Positions 1 through 9,018 of a stretch of DNA of 64,000 nt are shown piece by piece. Position 1 is the first letter of the stretch, and each line of letters begins with the position of its first letter. Source of the stretch: Paenibacillus sp. FSL R5-0341 (GTDB lineage Bacteria; Bacillota; Bacilli; Paenibacillales; Paenibacillaceae); assembly GCF_037975235.1 (NCBI RefSeq), contig NZ_CP150241.1:5890001-5954000 (forward strand), written 5' to 3'. The notes under the pieces are model-generated. The model was given only the letters and a program-made list of their open reading frames with translations, was not told the origin of the DNA and did no database searches. Made by a program: the position numbers and the translations under genes.

Positions 1-1067
1 GAGGTACCACCCGAACTTATGAACGGTAAGGTAATCCCTGTCAATGGCATCAGACCAATGAACGGACCAATATTGACAAAGATTTGGTAAAGCAACATCG
101 CTATAATACCTACAATTAGATAAGGCCCCGCGCGATCCTTACATTCCAGTGCAATCAGCACCAGCCTGTGAATCAGGATAAAGTACAGGAGAAGCAACAC
201 CGAGGCACCGATGAAGCCGAATTCCTCCCCAATCTGTACGAAGATGGAGTCAGCATAGGCCAGCGGCACCCGATTTGACTGAATCGTCGTGCCTTCCATA
301 TACCCTTTGCCCGTGATACCGCCAGAACCAATCGCAAGCTTCGCATTATACGTCTGCCAGAGCACATCTCTTGAGGTCAGCTCTGGTACGAGCCAAGGGT
401 CAAAACGATCCGCCCAGTGCGAACGTCCAATGTCATTCAGAAATTTAACAATCTCATCATGGTAATGAATATACGCCTGTGTACCACCGATAAAAGCAGC
501 CACTGCGATCATAAAGCCAATGAGGGCATGCGTAAATTTAATGTTACCAATCCATAGTAGACCCACAAGAATGACTACATAGCTTAACGCATTTCCCAAG
601 TCATTTTGTAGCAATACAAGTAATAACGGAGGCAGAACACAGAGAGAAATCGGAATAACATCACGCCCAAAATAGAGCGGGCGATTCTTCTTTCGGGCCA
701 AAAAGGCCGATAAAAACACAATCAGGCATAACTTGAACAATTCAGCAGGCTGCAAACTGACCCCGAAGATGGACAGCCAACCTTTTGCCCCGTAATACTC
801 CTTACCAAAGAACATAACGAATATGAGGAGGAGCATACCCACGCCATAGATATATAAATAATTTTTGATTATGAATTTATAGTTGATCATCGACATCCCA
901 AAAAAGACCACGAACCCCAAAATATAAAAGATCACTGCGCTTTTCGGGAGTCCCTCCAGCTTTGGACGACCAAACGTTGTACTGTAAATCGACAAAATAC
1001 TGATACCCATCAGAATAACGAGTATAAAGACAATAGAATAGTCTATCTTTTTAAATTTGTGTAGCAT
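1..1067 (-). CDS. rodA: RodA/FtsW-family SEDS glycosyltransferase, 3' end outside the window
   Basis: The reading frame opens at an ATG at 1067 and runs off the window edge after about 355 codons, so the C-terminus is missing. The protein has about ten hydrophobic segments and family motifs: QNDLGNALSY in the middle, ADSIFVQIGEEFGFIGA, and GLMPLTGITLPFISSGG at the cut end. SEDS proteins polymerise lipid II into glycan strands at the membrane. The N-terminus (KKIDYSIVFILVILMGIS) resembles RodA (elongation) more than FtsW or SpoVE, but I cannot exclude those paralogues. It lies downstream of prfA-prmC on the same strand, about 85 bp from prmC. Confidence 0.85.
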   Translation of the reverse strand, partial: MLHKFKKIDYSIVFILVILMGISILSIYSTTFGRPKLEGLPKSAVIFYILGFVVFFGMSMINYKFIIKNYLYIYGVGMLLLIFVMFFGKEYYGAKGWLSIFGVSLQPAELFKLCLIVFLSAFLARKKNRPLYFGRDVIPISLCVLPPLLLVLLQNDLGNALSYVVILVGLLWIGNIKFTHALIGFMIAVAAFIGGTQAYIHYHDEIVKFLNDIGRSHWADRFDPWLVPELTSRDVLWQTYNAKLAIGSGGITGKGYMEGTTIQSNRVPLAYADSIFVQIGEEFGFIGASVLLLLYFILIHRLVLIALECKDRAGPYLIVGIIAMLLYQIFVNIGPFIGLMPLTGITLPFISSGGT

Positions 1068-1152
1068 GTAATTATGTTCCCCCAAGCATTCAGAAATCTT
1101 CGGTATATCTCATTGTAGAGGATTTCACGGCAAAAAGAAAACCCGCGGAACC

Positions 1153-2058
1153 TTACATTTTCGTCACCTGTTCCGAAGTACGAACACCCAGGACATGCCG
1201 CTCGATTCCGGCAAGGTCCGGTACAATGATAATTTCCGGCCAATGTCCCGCCGATTCAAGCAAAGCTGCGATGTCGCGAGCCTGCCCCTGGCCAAGTTCA
1301 AAACCAATGATCTGCGGCGGCGCAGGCAGCAGCGCCAGTTGCTCCAGCATGATACGGTACGGTGCAAGCCCATCCGGACCGCCGTCCAATGCCATGCGCG
1401 GCTCATGATCGCGCACCTCTTGCTGTAACCCGGCGATATCTGCCGCCGGGATGTAAGGCGGGTTGGACACCAGGATGTCCACCCGAGCCCCGGCGAACGG
1501 GGCCAGCAGATCGCCTTCACGGAAGTCGATCTGTACGCCGTTCGCGGCCGCGTTCCTCGCGGCCACTTGCAGGGCAGCCGCCGAGAGATCCCCGGCACCT
1601 ACCTGCCAGCGCGGGCGTAGTGAAGCCATCGTCACCGCGATGGCACCACTGCCCGTGCCAATATCGACGGCGAGCGGAGCGCCGTCAGGAAACACGCGGT
1701 CGGCTTCGCGCAGCACAGCCTCGACCAACAGCTCGGTCTCCGGCCGCGGAATTAGCACGGCCGGCGTGACCTCGAACGGCAGCCCATAGAATTCCTGGCT
1801 GCCGATAATGTATTGCGCCGGCTCACCCGCAGCCTTACGCGTGACGGCGTCCTCCCAGCGGCTGCGATGCTCGCTGGGAAAAGGCTCCGGCTGCATCATG
1901 TAGTACGCGGCGCCATAGACGCCGAGTACATGTTCCAGCAGCAGCCGAGCATTGTTTTGCGGCTCGTACACGCCGCACTTCTCCAAAAAAGAGGAAGCCT
2001 CCACGAAGGCTTCCCGACAGCTCTGTTCCGGCGTCATGACAAACTGCGCGCGGGTCAC
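1153..2058 (-). CDS. prmC: Peptide chain release factor N5-glutamine methyltransferase PrmC
   Basis: SAM-dependent enzyme that methylates the glutamine of the GGQ motif in release factors. The 301-aa product has the usual length. Visible motifs are IPRPETE (residues 103-109), the SAM loop GTGSG (134-138) and the catalytic NPPY (199-202). The start is a GTG three bases after the prfA stop, with the ribosome site GAGGAG inside the last codons of prfA, so translation is coupled to that of its substrate. Its base composition is visibly more G+C-rich than prfA and rodA on either side. Confidence 0.95.
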   Translation of the reverse strand: MTRAQFVMTPEQSCREAFVEASSFLEKCGVYEPQNNARLLLEHVLGVYGAAYYMMQPEPFPSEHRSRWEDAVTRKAAGEPAQYIIGSQEFYGLPFEVTPAVLIPRPETELLVEAVLREADRVFPDGAPLAVDIGTGSGAIAVTMASLRPRWQVGAGDLSAAALQVAARNAAANGVQIDFREGDLLAPFAGARVDILVSNPPYIPAADIAGLQQEVRDHEPRMALDGGPDGLAPYRIMLEQLALLPAPPQIIGFELGQGQARDIAALLESAGHWPEIIIVPDLAGIERHVLGVRTSEQVTKM

Positions 2059-2061
2059 AGA

Positions 2062-3129
2062 TTATTCTCCTCTATCCATCAACTCGGTCTGCTGAGCAAT
2101 CGTCAGTGCAGACAAGATATCTTCAATCTCCCCGTTCATGATCTGATCCAGCTTGTGCATCGTCAGACCGATACGGTGATCCGTCACACGGCTTTGCGGG
2201 AAGTTGTACGTACGAATCCGCTCACTGCGGTCGCCCGTTCCGACTTTACTCTTCCGCTCAACGGAGATCTTCGCTTCCTCTTCCATACGTTTCATATCGA
2301 AGATACGTGTACGCAGAACCTGCAACGCTTTTTCCTTGTTGGAGTTCTGTGATTTTCCATCCTGACATGTCGCCACAATTCCCGTTGGAACGTGCGTTAC
2401 CCGTACTGCGGATTTCGTGGTATTAACCGATTGTCCACCGGCGCCACTGGAACAGAACGTATCAACACGGATGTCTTTATCATGAATTTCGATATCAAAA
2501 TCTTCGGCTTCAGGCATAACCGCAACCGTTGAAGTTGACGTATGAATACGTCCGCCAGACTCCGTTGTTGGAATACGCTGCACACGGTGTGCGCCGCTTT
2601 CGTATTTCATTTTGCTGTACGCGCCGCGTCCGTTGATCAGGAAAACAACCTCTTTGAATCCACCGAGATCATTTGTGTTCACGTCCATCAGCTCTACACG
2701 CCAGCCTTGTGCATCTGCATAACGTGTGTACATACGGTACAGATCTGCTGCAAACAACGCTGCTTCATCTCCACCAGCTGCTCCGCGAATCTCAACAATA
2801 ACGTTCTTGTCGTCATTCGGATCTTTCGGCAACATGAGTACACGAATCAATTCGTCCAGCTCTTTCTGGCGAGTGCTCAGTTCGTCAATTTCCATTTTGA
2901 CCATTTCGCGCATCTCATCGTCCAGTTTTTCGCCCTGCATTTCTTTAGCAGCCTCAAGATCCTCACTTACCTGTTTGTACTCATTGTACGCTTCATAAGT
3001 CGGTTGCAGATCGGATTGTTCTTTGGAATATTCCCGCAGCTTTTTGTTGTCACTTGCAACATCCGGGTCACACAGCAACTCACTTAACTTGTCATAACGG
3101 TCGGCTAACGCCTGTAATTTATCCAACAT
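2062..3129 (-). CDS. prfA: Peptide chain release factor 1
   Basis: RF1 recognises UAA and UAG in the ribosomal A site and triggers peptide release. The 355-aa length is standard. The GGQ catalytic motif is at 231-233, AAGGDEA at 117-123, and the codon-recognition PxT region in RVQRIPTTES (182-191) gives the RF1 signature rather than RF2 SPF. It is the first gene of a prfA-prmC operon, with the rodA-like gene downstream on the same strand. Confidence 0.96.
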   Translation of the reverse strand: MLDKLQALADRYDKLSELLCDPDVASDNKKLREYSKEQSDLQPTYEAYNEYKQVSEDLEAAKEMQGEKLDDEMREMVKMEIDELSTRQKELDELIRVLMLPKDPNDDKNVIVEIRGAAGGDEAALFAADLYRMYTRYADAQGWRVELMDVNTNDLGGFKEVVFLINGRGAYSKMKYESGAHRVQRIPTTESGGRIHTSTSTVAVMPEAEDFDIEIHDKDIRVDTFCSSGAGGQSVNTTKSAVRVTHVPTGIVATCQDGKSQNSNKEKALQVLRTRIFDMKRMEEEAKISVERKSKVGTGDRSERIRTYNFPQSRVTDHRIGLTMHKLDQIMNGEIEDILSALTIAQQTELMDRGE

Positions 3130-3651
3130 GTATAGTCACCTCACGCATTATTTTGTCCATGCAAATATCGTTTACAATAATTATTTCGGTTTCATTGTTC
3201 TTATCATCTATAATCTATATTCCACAACGCACAGGATTCTCACCGAATCCCCTGACCGCAGCATGTATTCACATTCATGTATGATCGACGTATAACATCG
3301 CTACAACGTCATCAAATCCTTTACTTTTAAAGTGATATCAAGAAATCGTGTACCCTGTGTGAAGCCCGCTTCAGCTCATCCGTTCGAGCGCGAAATTCAA
3401 CGTGGTATACGACTCTTAATTATAGCATATTCTTATGGTTCTGAATAGTAACTGTTCCGCAGGCGGATGAACTAATTTTTATAATGCAACTTTCTCACCC
3501 TTCACTCGCGACCATCCTACTCATGAATTAGCCTACCGGAAATGATTGTAACAAACAGATCATTCACGTTTCTTTCTGATGTTGTAAAATATATACAAGG
3601 GATTCTATAATTCATGGTTTTGATATTTTATTTTAGGAGGGAATGAATGAT
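3130..3651. other. Gene-free stretch between divergent prfA and nitrilase gene
   Basis: About 520 bases without a credible coding frame. It must hold the prfA promoter (minus) and the promoter of the nitrilase gene (plus), but I see no convincing -35/-10 pair for either. The last 100 bases are A+T-rich. The ribosome site AGGAGG at 3635-3640 is the only clear signal. Confidence 0.5.
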
Positions 3652-4506
3652 ATGAACTTAACATCAGATGCTTTTCCAACAGAAAAATTAAAGATTGCTT
3701 TAGCACAGTGTTCTTCGATCGACGGAAATATTGAAGAAAACGTTAATAGGGCTTATGAAATGATTGAAGAAGCTGGAATAGAGCATGCCGATATTATTAT
3801 GTTTCCAGAAAAATATCTGACGGGATATGTGCCAGAAATCGTAGAATCCAATTTAACTGAATATACACTCTCCATTAATGATGCGAGGATTGAAAAGTTG
3901 CGTCAAGCATGCAAAAAGTACGGCATTTGGTCAATCATCGGGACCCCTGTAAGAAGAGGCGAGGATGTGTTCATCTCTTCAATTATAATAGATTCCAATG
4001 GAAACGAAGTAGGCGTTTATGACAAGTCTCATTTGTTTCAAACGGAGAAGGAAATGTTTTCAACCAATAATGAGCAGGTCATCATCAAATTAAAGGGCTG
4101 GAACATTGGGCTGGCCATCTGTTATGACGCAGGTTTCCCTGAACATTCTCGTCGTTTAGCACAACATGGCTGTCATTTATATATGGGTAGCTCTCTTTTT
4201 AGTAAAGGAATGGGGTATAAAGAGTCACGAGTATGGTTCCCTGCACGTGCTCTGGATAATACGATATTTACGGCGATGTGTAATCACGTTGGAAAAACCG
4301 GAGTTTGGGATACGTGTGGACATAGCGGTGTATGGAACCCTTTAGGTGATAATATAATTGATGCGTCGCAAGACAACGTTGAATTGCTGTTAGCTGAGTT
4401 AGACCCCGATCTTCTTAATCAAGCTAGAAATGGCGAAAGAATGCTTGCGGATTCGTTTGATATAAATAAAGAACACTATTCTTTCAAGACTATTGTTGGG
4501 AACTAA
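3652..4506 (+). CDS. Carbon-nitrogen hydrolase (nitrilase superfamily), substrate unknown
   Basis: Amidase/nitrilase-fold enzyme with the full Glu-Lys-Cys triad: Glu in MFPEKYLTGY (residue 53), Lys in YDKSHLF (125) and Cys in LAICYDAGFPE (157). I prefer the ATG at 3652 over the in-frame ATG at 3643, because AGGAGG ends at 3640 and leaves only 2 bases before 3643 but 11 before 3652. The product is then 284 aa. It stands alone with its own terminator. Its codons are more A+T-rich than neighbouring genes, suggesting acquisition. The substrate (an amide, nitrile or carbamoyl compound) cannot be told from sequence. Confidence 0.85.
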   Translation: MNLTSDAFPTEKLKIALAQCSSIDGNIEENVNRAYEMIEEAGIEHADIIMFPEKYLTGYVPEIVESNLTEYTLSINDARIEKLRQACKKYGIWSIIGTPVRRGEDVFISSIIIDSNGNEVGVYDKSHLFQTEKEMFSTNNEQVIIKLKGWNIGLAICYDAGFPEHSRRLAQHGCHLYMGSSLFSKGMGYKESRVWFPARALDNTIFTAMCNHVGKTGVWDTCGHSGVWNPLGDNIIDASQDNVELLLAELDPDLLNQARNGERMLADSFDINKEHYSFKTIVGN

Positions 4507-4576
4507 GCAAACCTCATATGAACTGAAGAGTACATAAGTGCATCACGATTGAAGTGACCCCATACATCGATACTAA

Positions 4577-4613
4577 AAACCCTACCATCTTCACGAGAAG
4601 ATCGTAGGGTTTT
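4577..4613. terminator. Bidirectional terminator between convergent genes
   Basis: Sixteen-base stem (AAACCCTAC.ATCTTC and its complement) with one mismatch and a 4-base loop, at 4577-4592 and 4597-4612. It has an A-run on its left and a short T-run on its right, so it can serve both the nitrilase gene (+) and ychF (-). Confidence 0.8.
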
Positions 4614-4646
4614 GGTTATTGAATCTACATATCAAGGTATGACAAC

Positions 4647-5747
4647 TTATACGTTGAAACGGAAGTGCATAACGTCGCCGTCATTTACAACGTACTCTTT
4701 ACCTTCAAGACGAAGTTGTCCGCGCTCTTTGGCACCGTTCATGGAACCCGCTGCAACCAGATCGTCGTAGGAAACAACTTCTGCACGGATGAATCCGCGT
4801 TCGAAGTCGGTGTGAATGACACCCGCTGCGCCTGGTGCTTTCGTTCCTTTACGGATCGTCCATGCACGAACTTCCTGTACGCCTGCTGTGAAGTATGTGT
4901 ACAGACCGAGCAATTTGTAAGCCGCTTTGATCAACAGGTTCAGACCGGAATCCTCTATACCGAGTTCTTCCAGGAACATTTGTTTATCTTCGCCTTCCAG
5001 CTCAGAAATTTCTTCTTCCACCTTCGCGCTAATTGGCACCACTTCTGCGTTTTCAGCTGCTGCGAATTCTCTTACTTTTTGTACGTATGCATTGTTCGCC
5101 ACGTCGCCGATTTCGTCCTCAGCTACATTGGCTGCGTACAGAACAGGCTTCAGGGTAAGCAAGTGCAGATCACGTATGATCAGAAGCTCGTCATCCGTAA
5201 GTTCCATGCTGCGTGCCGGCTTATCATCGTACAGAACAGCCTTCACTCTCTCCAACACTTCTACTTCTTGAGAGGCAGACTTGTTGCCGCCCTTCATGTT
5301 TTTCTTGGAGCGATCGATTTTCTTCTCAACACTCTCGATATCGGCCAGGATCAGCTCCAGATTGATCGTCTGGATGTCGCTCACCGGATCAATTTTACCA
5401 TCGACGTGTGTGATGTTCTCATCTACAAAGCAACGTACCACGTGTACAATTGCATCTACTTCACGAATGTGGGCAAGGAACTTGTTACCCAGACCTTCGC
5501 CTTTGCTCGCACCGCGAACCAAACCTGCGATATCTACAAACTCAAACGCCGTTGGTACGGTTTTCTTAGGTACAACGAGTTCTGTCAGTTTGTCCAAACG
5601 CTCATCGGGTACTTCAACGATCCCCACGTTAGGGTCAATCGTACAGAACGGATAGTTTGCCGATTCGGCACCTGCTTGTGTAATTGCATTAAACAACGTA
5701 GATTTTCCGACGTTCGGAAGCCCTACAATTCCAGCTTTCAAAGCCAT
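4647..5747 (-). CDS. ychF: Redox-regulated ATPase YchF (Obg-related)
   Basis: 366 aa, the normal YchF length. The N-terminal P-loop GLPNVGKST (residues 9-17) is followed by the Obg-like G domain, a coiled-coil insertion near 130-200 and a C-terminal TGS domain ending MHFRFNV. In this family the usual G4 NKxD is lost and ATP is preferred over GTP. YchF binds ribosomes and is linked to oxidative stress responses. It appears monocistronic. Confidence 0.95.
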   Translation of the reverse strand: MALKAGIVGLPNVGKSTLFNAITQAGAESANYPFCTIDPNVGIVEVPDERLDKLTELVVPKKTVPTAFEFVDIAGLVRGASKGEGLGNKFLAHIREVDAIVHVVRCFVDENITHVDGKIDPVSDIQTINLELILADIESVEKKIDRSKKNMKGGNKSASQEVEVLERVKAVLYDDKPARSMELTDDELLIIRDLHLLTLKPVLYAANVAEDEIGDVANNAYVQKVREFAAAENAEVVPISAKVEEEISELEGEDKQMFLEELGIEDSGLNLLIKAAYKLLGLYTYFTAGVQEVRAWTIRKGTKAPGAAGVIHTDFERGFIRAEVVSYDDLVAAGSMNGAKERGQLRLEGKEYVVNDGDVMHFRFNV

Positions 5748-5882
5748 GTATATGACAACTCCTCATTGATTACTTGTTCGGTATGGATAATCCTATACAT
5801 TATATATGACAAACCTCAAGGCATCAAGGAACTTCGCCAATTCGACTAGAGTCCCATACGCTTCCCGAAATCCTCGGTTACT

Positions 5883-5931
5883 GCGGATAATTCGTTTTTC
5901 GCAGATCTTAAGTTTAGCCTAGATTATCCGC
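5883..5931. repeat. Short inverted repeat in the ychF-GNAT gap
   Basis: GCGGATAAT at 5883-5891 is repeated inverted as ATTATCCGC at 5923-5931. The 31-base interval and the lack of a T-run make a terminator unlikely. It may be an operator or chance. Confidence 0.25.
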
Positions 5932-5939
5932 TATTAGGT

Positions 5940-6410
5940 TTACCCTTTGATTTCCTTGTACATGGTTAGATCCGTTACCTCATATCCCATCTTGCGATAC
6001 AGGCTGCTCGCCCGCACATTATGTCCAAACACATGCAAACCAATGCGATCCACGCCAAGAATCAAGGCCGTCTGTTCGAGCGCCTGCATTGTCTCTGTTC
6101 CGTATCCCTTACCACGGTGTGCTTCTTCAACCACAATGTCGAGCAAAAAAGCATCCTTCCCACGGCGATTATCCGTGATGTTAAACCAGATATACCCCAC
6201 ATTGCCGTCCGCAGGATGCACCAGATTGTAAAGATACGCTCCAGGTGTGTTCAAACCTTCTGGAAGATAACGTTCATAAGATTCCTCGGCCAGTTGCTGC
6301 GCCTCTTCCTCCGCCCAGGTACCTGCTTCTACTTTTTCTTCTGCAAAATCCTTAATGGAGCGAATGCAAAAACTCGCATAATCTTCCTGATTCATTGGGG
6401 ATAGTTCCAT
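5940..6410 (-). CDS. GNAT-family N-acetyltransferase
   Basis: 156 aa with the acetyl-CoA pyrophosphate-binding loop (EEAHRGKGYGTETMQALE, near residues 95-112) and the typical C-terminal sequence GLHVFGHNVRASSLYRKMGY. The N-terminal half is longer than a minimal GNAT. The acceptor cannot be predicted. It is a single gene read toward ychF. Confidence 0.85.
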   Translation of the reverse strand: MELSPMNQEDYASFCIRSIKDFAEEKVEAGTWAEEEAQQLAEESYERYLPEGLNTPGAYLYNLVHPADGNVGYIWFNITDNRRGKDAFLLDIVVEEAHRGKGYGTETMQALEQTALILGVDRIGLHVFGHNVRASSLYRKMGYEVTDLTMYKEIKG

Positions 6411-6616
6411 GTTCTTTCCCTCCTCATTTGAGTGTTCTATGTAAGATCACTGTTCACTCTTCTATGTACTACTATATCGTATTGTATCCTGTTCTCCCGC
6501 TTAGCGCATGAAGTTATTCTGACGATTCAGTTTTCAATTTTCATATTTCCATTTTAATCAAAACTTTTGATCTCTTCCCATCGTTTATACCTAATGAAGG
6601 AAAGGAGTGGATCATA

Positions 6617-7057
6617 TTGAACACACGTCGCCGATTCTCCAAAAAGAAAATGATTATCTTATCCGCTATCGTAATCATAATCGTGATCGGCATCGTCGCT
6701 TTTAGAAGCTTTCTGAATGCAATCGATCCCTTTCGCCACCTGAGGATCACGATCCACAATCAGTCTGACTATGACCTCACCAATATTCAGGCTAGCCTGG
6801 CCCAAGGCGACAGCTCGTTAAACACCAATGAGAGTGGCTCCCTACATTTGTTGGAGGAGAATATCCCCAGCGGTGAGAATCTAAAATTCTTCCCGCAGCT
6901 GCAAGTTTCAGGAGAATCGTCTGTTTACCTTACGTTTACGGACAGTCGTGGAAAAACATATAACGAGGTGGTATGCGGTTATACGGAATACTTATCCGGC
7001 AATTCGTACGTTACTGTAACCAATGAGAATGTCACCGTGAAAGAAGAATGTATGTAA
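6617..7057 (+). CDS. Unknown membrane-anchored protein
   Basis: 146 aa starting at TTG behind GGAAAGGAGTGG. A basic N-terminus (RRRFSKKK) precedes one membrane segment (about residues 12-32). The rest is a hydrophilic, Asn/Ser-rich domain that should lie outside the cell. I recognise no family. The next gene starts 24 bases downstream with a strong ribosome site and also encodes a secreted protein, so the two probably form an operon. Confidence 0.7.
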   Translation: MNTRRRFSKKKMIILSAIVIIIVIGIVAFRSFLNAIDPFRHLRITIHNQSDYDLTNIQASLAQGDSSLNTNESGSLHLLEENIPSGENLKFFPQLQVSGESSVYLTFTDSRGKTYNEVVCGYTEYLSGNSYVTVTNENVTVKEECM

Positions 7058-7081
7058 TAATTTAGAGAGGAGGAAATCAGA

Positions 7082-7534
7082 TTGATATTTAACGTAATTT
7101 TAGGTGCAGGGTTAGCTCTATCTATATTACTTTCTGCACATCCAGCTAGTGCTACTGAATTAGAGGATAGAGTGCAAGATGCTCTTACCACCTCTCCAAT
7201 CACTGTGGAGAACACTGAGGATCCGATTGTTACTCCAATGGAAATACAGCTTATCAGACCATTCAATTACAGCAGTTACAATGCATACGAAAAATCCTTC
7301 ACATTGGATCCTGACAATGGAGAGACTTCTAATCTTTGGATTAACAATACTAGTACGGATACTGTTTATGCCAAAATTACCGTGGGTAGTCTCTCCCCAA
7401 TTGATATTCCAATCAAAAAAGGGACTCAAAAAACAACAAGAATAGGTGTCATAGGCACAACAAACGTCAAAGTATATATCTATAGTTCAACAGGGCATAA
7501 AATGGATGTGAATATCAGTGCCCGACAATTTTAA
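7082..7534 (+). CDS. Unknown secreted protein
   Basis: 150 aa from a TTG start preceded by GAGAGGAGGAAA. The N-terminus is a signal peptide with a hydrophobic core (ILGAGLALSILLS) and a likely cleavage site after HPASA. The mature part, with regular threonine/valine strands near the end, looks like a small beta-rich domain. No family is recognised. It follows the membrane-anchored gene and ends at a strong terminator. Confidence 0.7.
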   Translation: MIFNVILGAGLALSILLSAHPASATELEDRVQDALTTSPITVENTEDPIVTPMEIQLIRPFNYSSYNAYEKSFTLDPDNGETSNLWINNTSTDTVYAKITVGSLSPIDIPIKKGTQKTTRIGVIGTTNVKVYIYSSTGHKMDVNISARQF

Positions 7535-7540
7535 TATAAT

Positions 7541-7590
7541 AAATAGTGTAGAGGATATTTCTTAATGAAGTATCCTCTACACTATTTTTG
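7541..7590 (+). terminator. Rho-independent terminator
   Basis: Seventeen-base perfect stem (7541-7557 and 7571-7587, core TAGTGTAGAGGATA) followed by a T-run. It ends the two-gene operon before convergent fni. Confidence 0.85.
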
Positions 7591-7625
7591 TTGAAGCTTA
7601 TATCACCTTCATTTTCACCCTCGGC

Positions 7626-8693
7626 CTAACGCCGTTTCACCAGACGCTCCGTCTGCTTCAAATCCTCAATTCGCCCTGCACCAATACCAAACATCACGGT
7701 ACGCAGCTCGAATTCGACCTGTTCCAAACGCTCATTCAGCGCATCATCGGAAGCTACTGCGGATTCGAGTAGAGATCGGCCGAAGCCAGCGAGATCCGCG
7801 CCGAGTGCGAGGGCTTTAGCCGCATCCACGCCCGTATACAATCCACCACTGCCAATCAGGGCTCTGACAGGATTCAGCGCACGTACTTCCTGAATACACT
7901 CCGCTGTGGGAATGCCCCAGTCGGCAAAAGCTTCAGCTGCCGCTCGGCGTACCGGGTTATTGTTGCGGTACTTCTCCACCTGCACCCAGCTTGTACCTCC
8001 AGCGCCGGCTACATCGATGAACGACACACCCGCTTCATACAAGGCTTTCGCCGTCACGCCATCGATGCCAAAACCTACTTCTTTCACGCCAACAGGTACG
8101 TCTAGCTCACGACACAAGTTCTCAATCCGTTGAAATAATCCGCTGAAGTTAGTATTGCCTTCCGGCTGGAAGACTTCCTGCAACGTGTTCAAGTGAAGCA
8201 CGAGCATGTCCGCACCCGCAATATCTACGGCGCGCTGGAAGTCAGCCGTGGTGAAGCCATAGTTCAACTGCACTGCACCCAGGTTGGCAATGACCGGGAT
8301 GTCCGGTGCCCAGCGCCGCACATCGAAGGTACTCGCCAGTTCCGGCTGTTCCACGGCAGCCCGGATCGAACCTACGCCGAGCGCCCAACCTCTGGCGTTC
8401 GCTACTCGGGCGAGGCGCTCATTGATGGCGCCTGTTGTTTTGCTTCCACCCGTCATCGAACTGATGAGCAAGGGTGTGCGCACTTTTTTGCCAATAAACG
8501 AAGTCTCCAGATGCACCTCTTCAAAATCCAGTTCCGGCAGTGGGTGATGACGAAACGCATACCGCTCCATGCCGCTGGTTACCCCTTCTCCTGCCACATT
8601 CTCCTCAAGACAGAGGCGCACGTGTTCCAGCTTCCGTTCTCCCGTAGCCACTTCGGGAAGCAGCCGTTCGCCGGCTCGCTCTTGTTCATTCAT
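7626..8693 (-). CDS. fni: Type 2 isopentenyl-diphosphate delta-isomerase
   Basis: 355-aa FMN- and NADPH-dependent isomerase that interconverts IPP and DMAPP, the precursors for prenyl chains. Family sequence includes the N-terminal RKLEHVRLCL, LLISSMTGGS, VIANLGAVQLNYG, DVAGAGGTSWV and the flavin phosphate region IGSGGLYTGVDAAKALALGA. A good AGGAGG precedes the ATG at 8693. It lies downstream of the crt operon on the same strand, separated by about 325 bp, so it may have its own promoter while still serving carotenoid synthesis. Confidence 0.93.
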   Translation of the reverse strand: MNEQERAGERLLPEVATGERKLEHVRLCLEENVAGEGVTSGMERYAFRHHPLPELDFEEVHLETSFIGKKVRTPLLISSMTGGSKTTGAINERLARVANARGWALGVGSIRAAVEQPELASTFDVRRWAPDIPVIANLGAVQLNYGFTTADFQRAVDIAGADMLVLHLNTLQEVFQPEGNTNFSGLFQRIENLCRELDVPVGVKEVGFGIDGVTAKALYEAGVSFIDVAGAGGTSWVQVEKYRNNNPVRRAAAEAFADWGIPTAECIQEVRALNPVRALIGSGGLYTGVDAAKALALGADLAGFGRSLLESAVASDDALNERLEQVEFELRTVMFGIGAGRIEDLKQTERLVKRR

Positions 8694-9018
8694 GATGAGA
8701 CCTCCTATGTGAGAATCGTGCGGATCGACAGGATAACCTGCCTGTTCCTAGCTTTTATGTATATAAGTCTTTTGCAAAAGACAAAAACATTAATCCTATT
8801 AGCATTACCACTTAACTCTATCCAGTATAACGTTCCAATCCACCTATTGAAAGGATGCCCTGCTACCACATGTCTCACTTGATCCTCAGGGCACCGCTAT
8901 TCATGCCTACTCAAAAGCACGGATCATCCGTCGCACCTTCAAAGCTGGTTAGCACAGACGATGCACACGCATATTGATTAACACAACACATTTCACTCCA
9001 TCATCCTGCACAACGATC
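8694..9018 (-). promoter_or_regulatory. fni upstream region with a perfect 16-bp palindrome
   Basis: Gene-free gap of about 325 bases. It contains the perfect palindrome GTCTTTTGCAAAAGAC at 8767-8782. A possible minus-strand promoter overlaps it (TTGTCT, 17 bases, TACATA). I found no copy of the 11-bp repeats seen at the crt and carH promoters, so fni may be regulated differently. No terminator for the crt operon is obvious. Confidence 0.4.

Noticed and set aside
1362..1789. Two overlapping plus-strand frames opposite prmC
   Set aside because: Arg/Pro-rich translations produced by the high G+C content of prmC on the other strand.
4665..5849. 394-codon open frame on the plus strand
   Set aside because: Antisense to ychF, no ribosome site, no recognisable domain. 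The ychF frame has all family motifs.
8694..9018. CarH operator before fni
   Set aside because: No three-unit 11-bp array; only an unrelated 16-bp palindrome.
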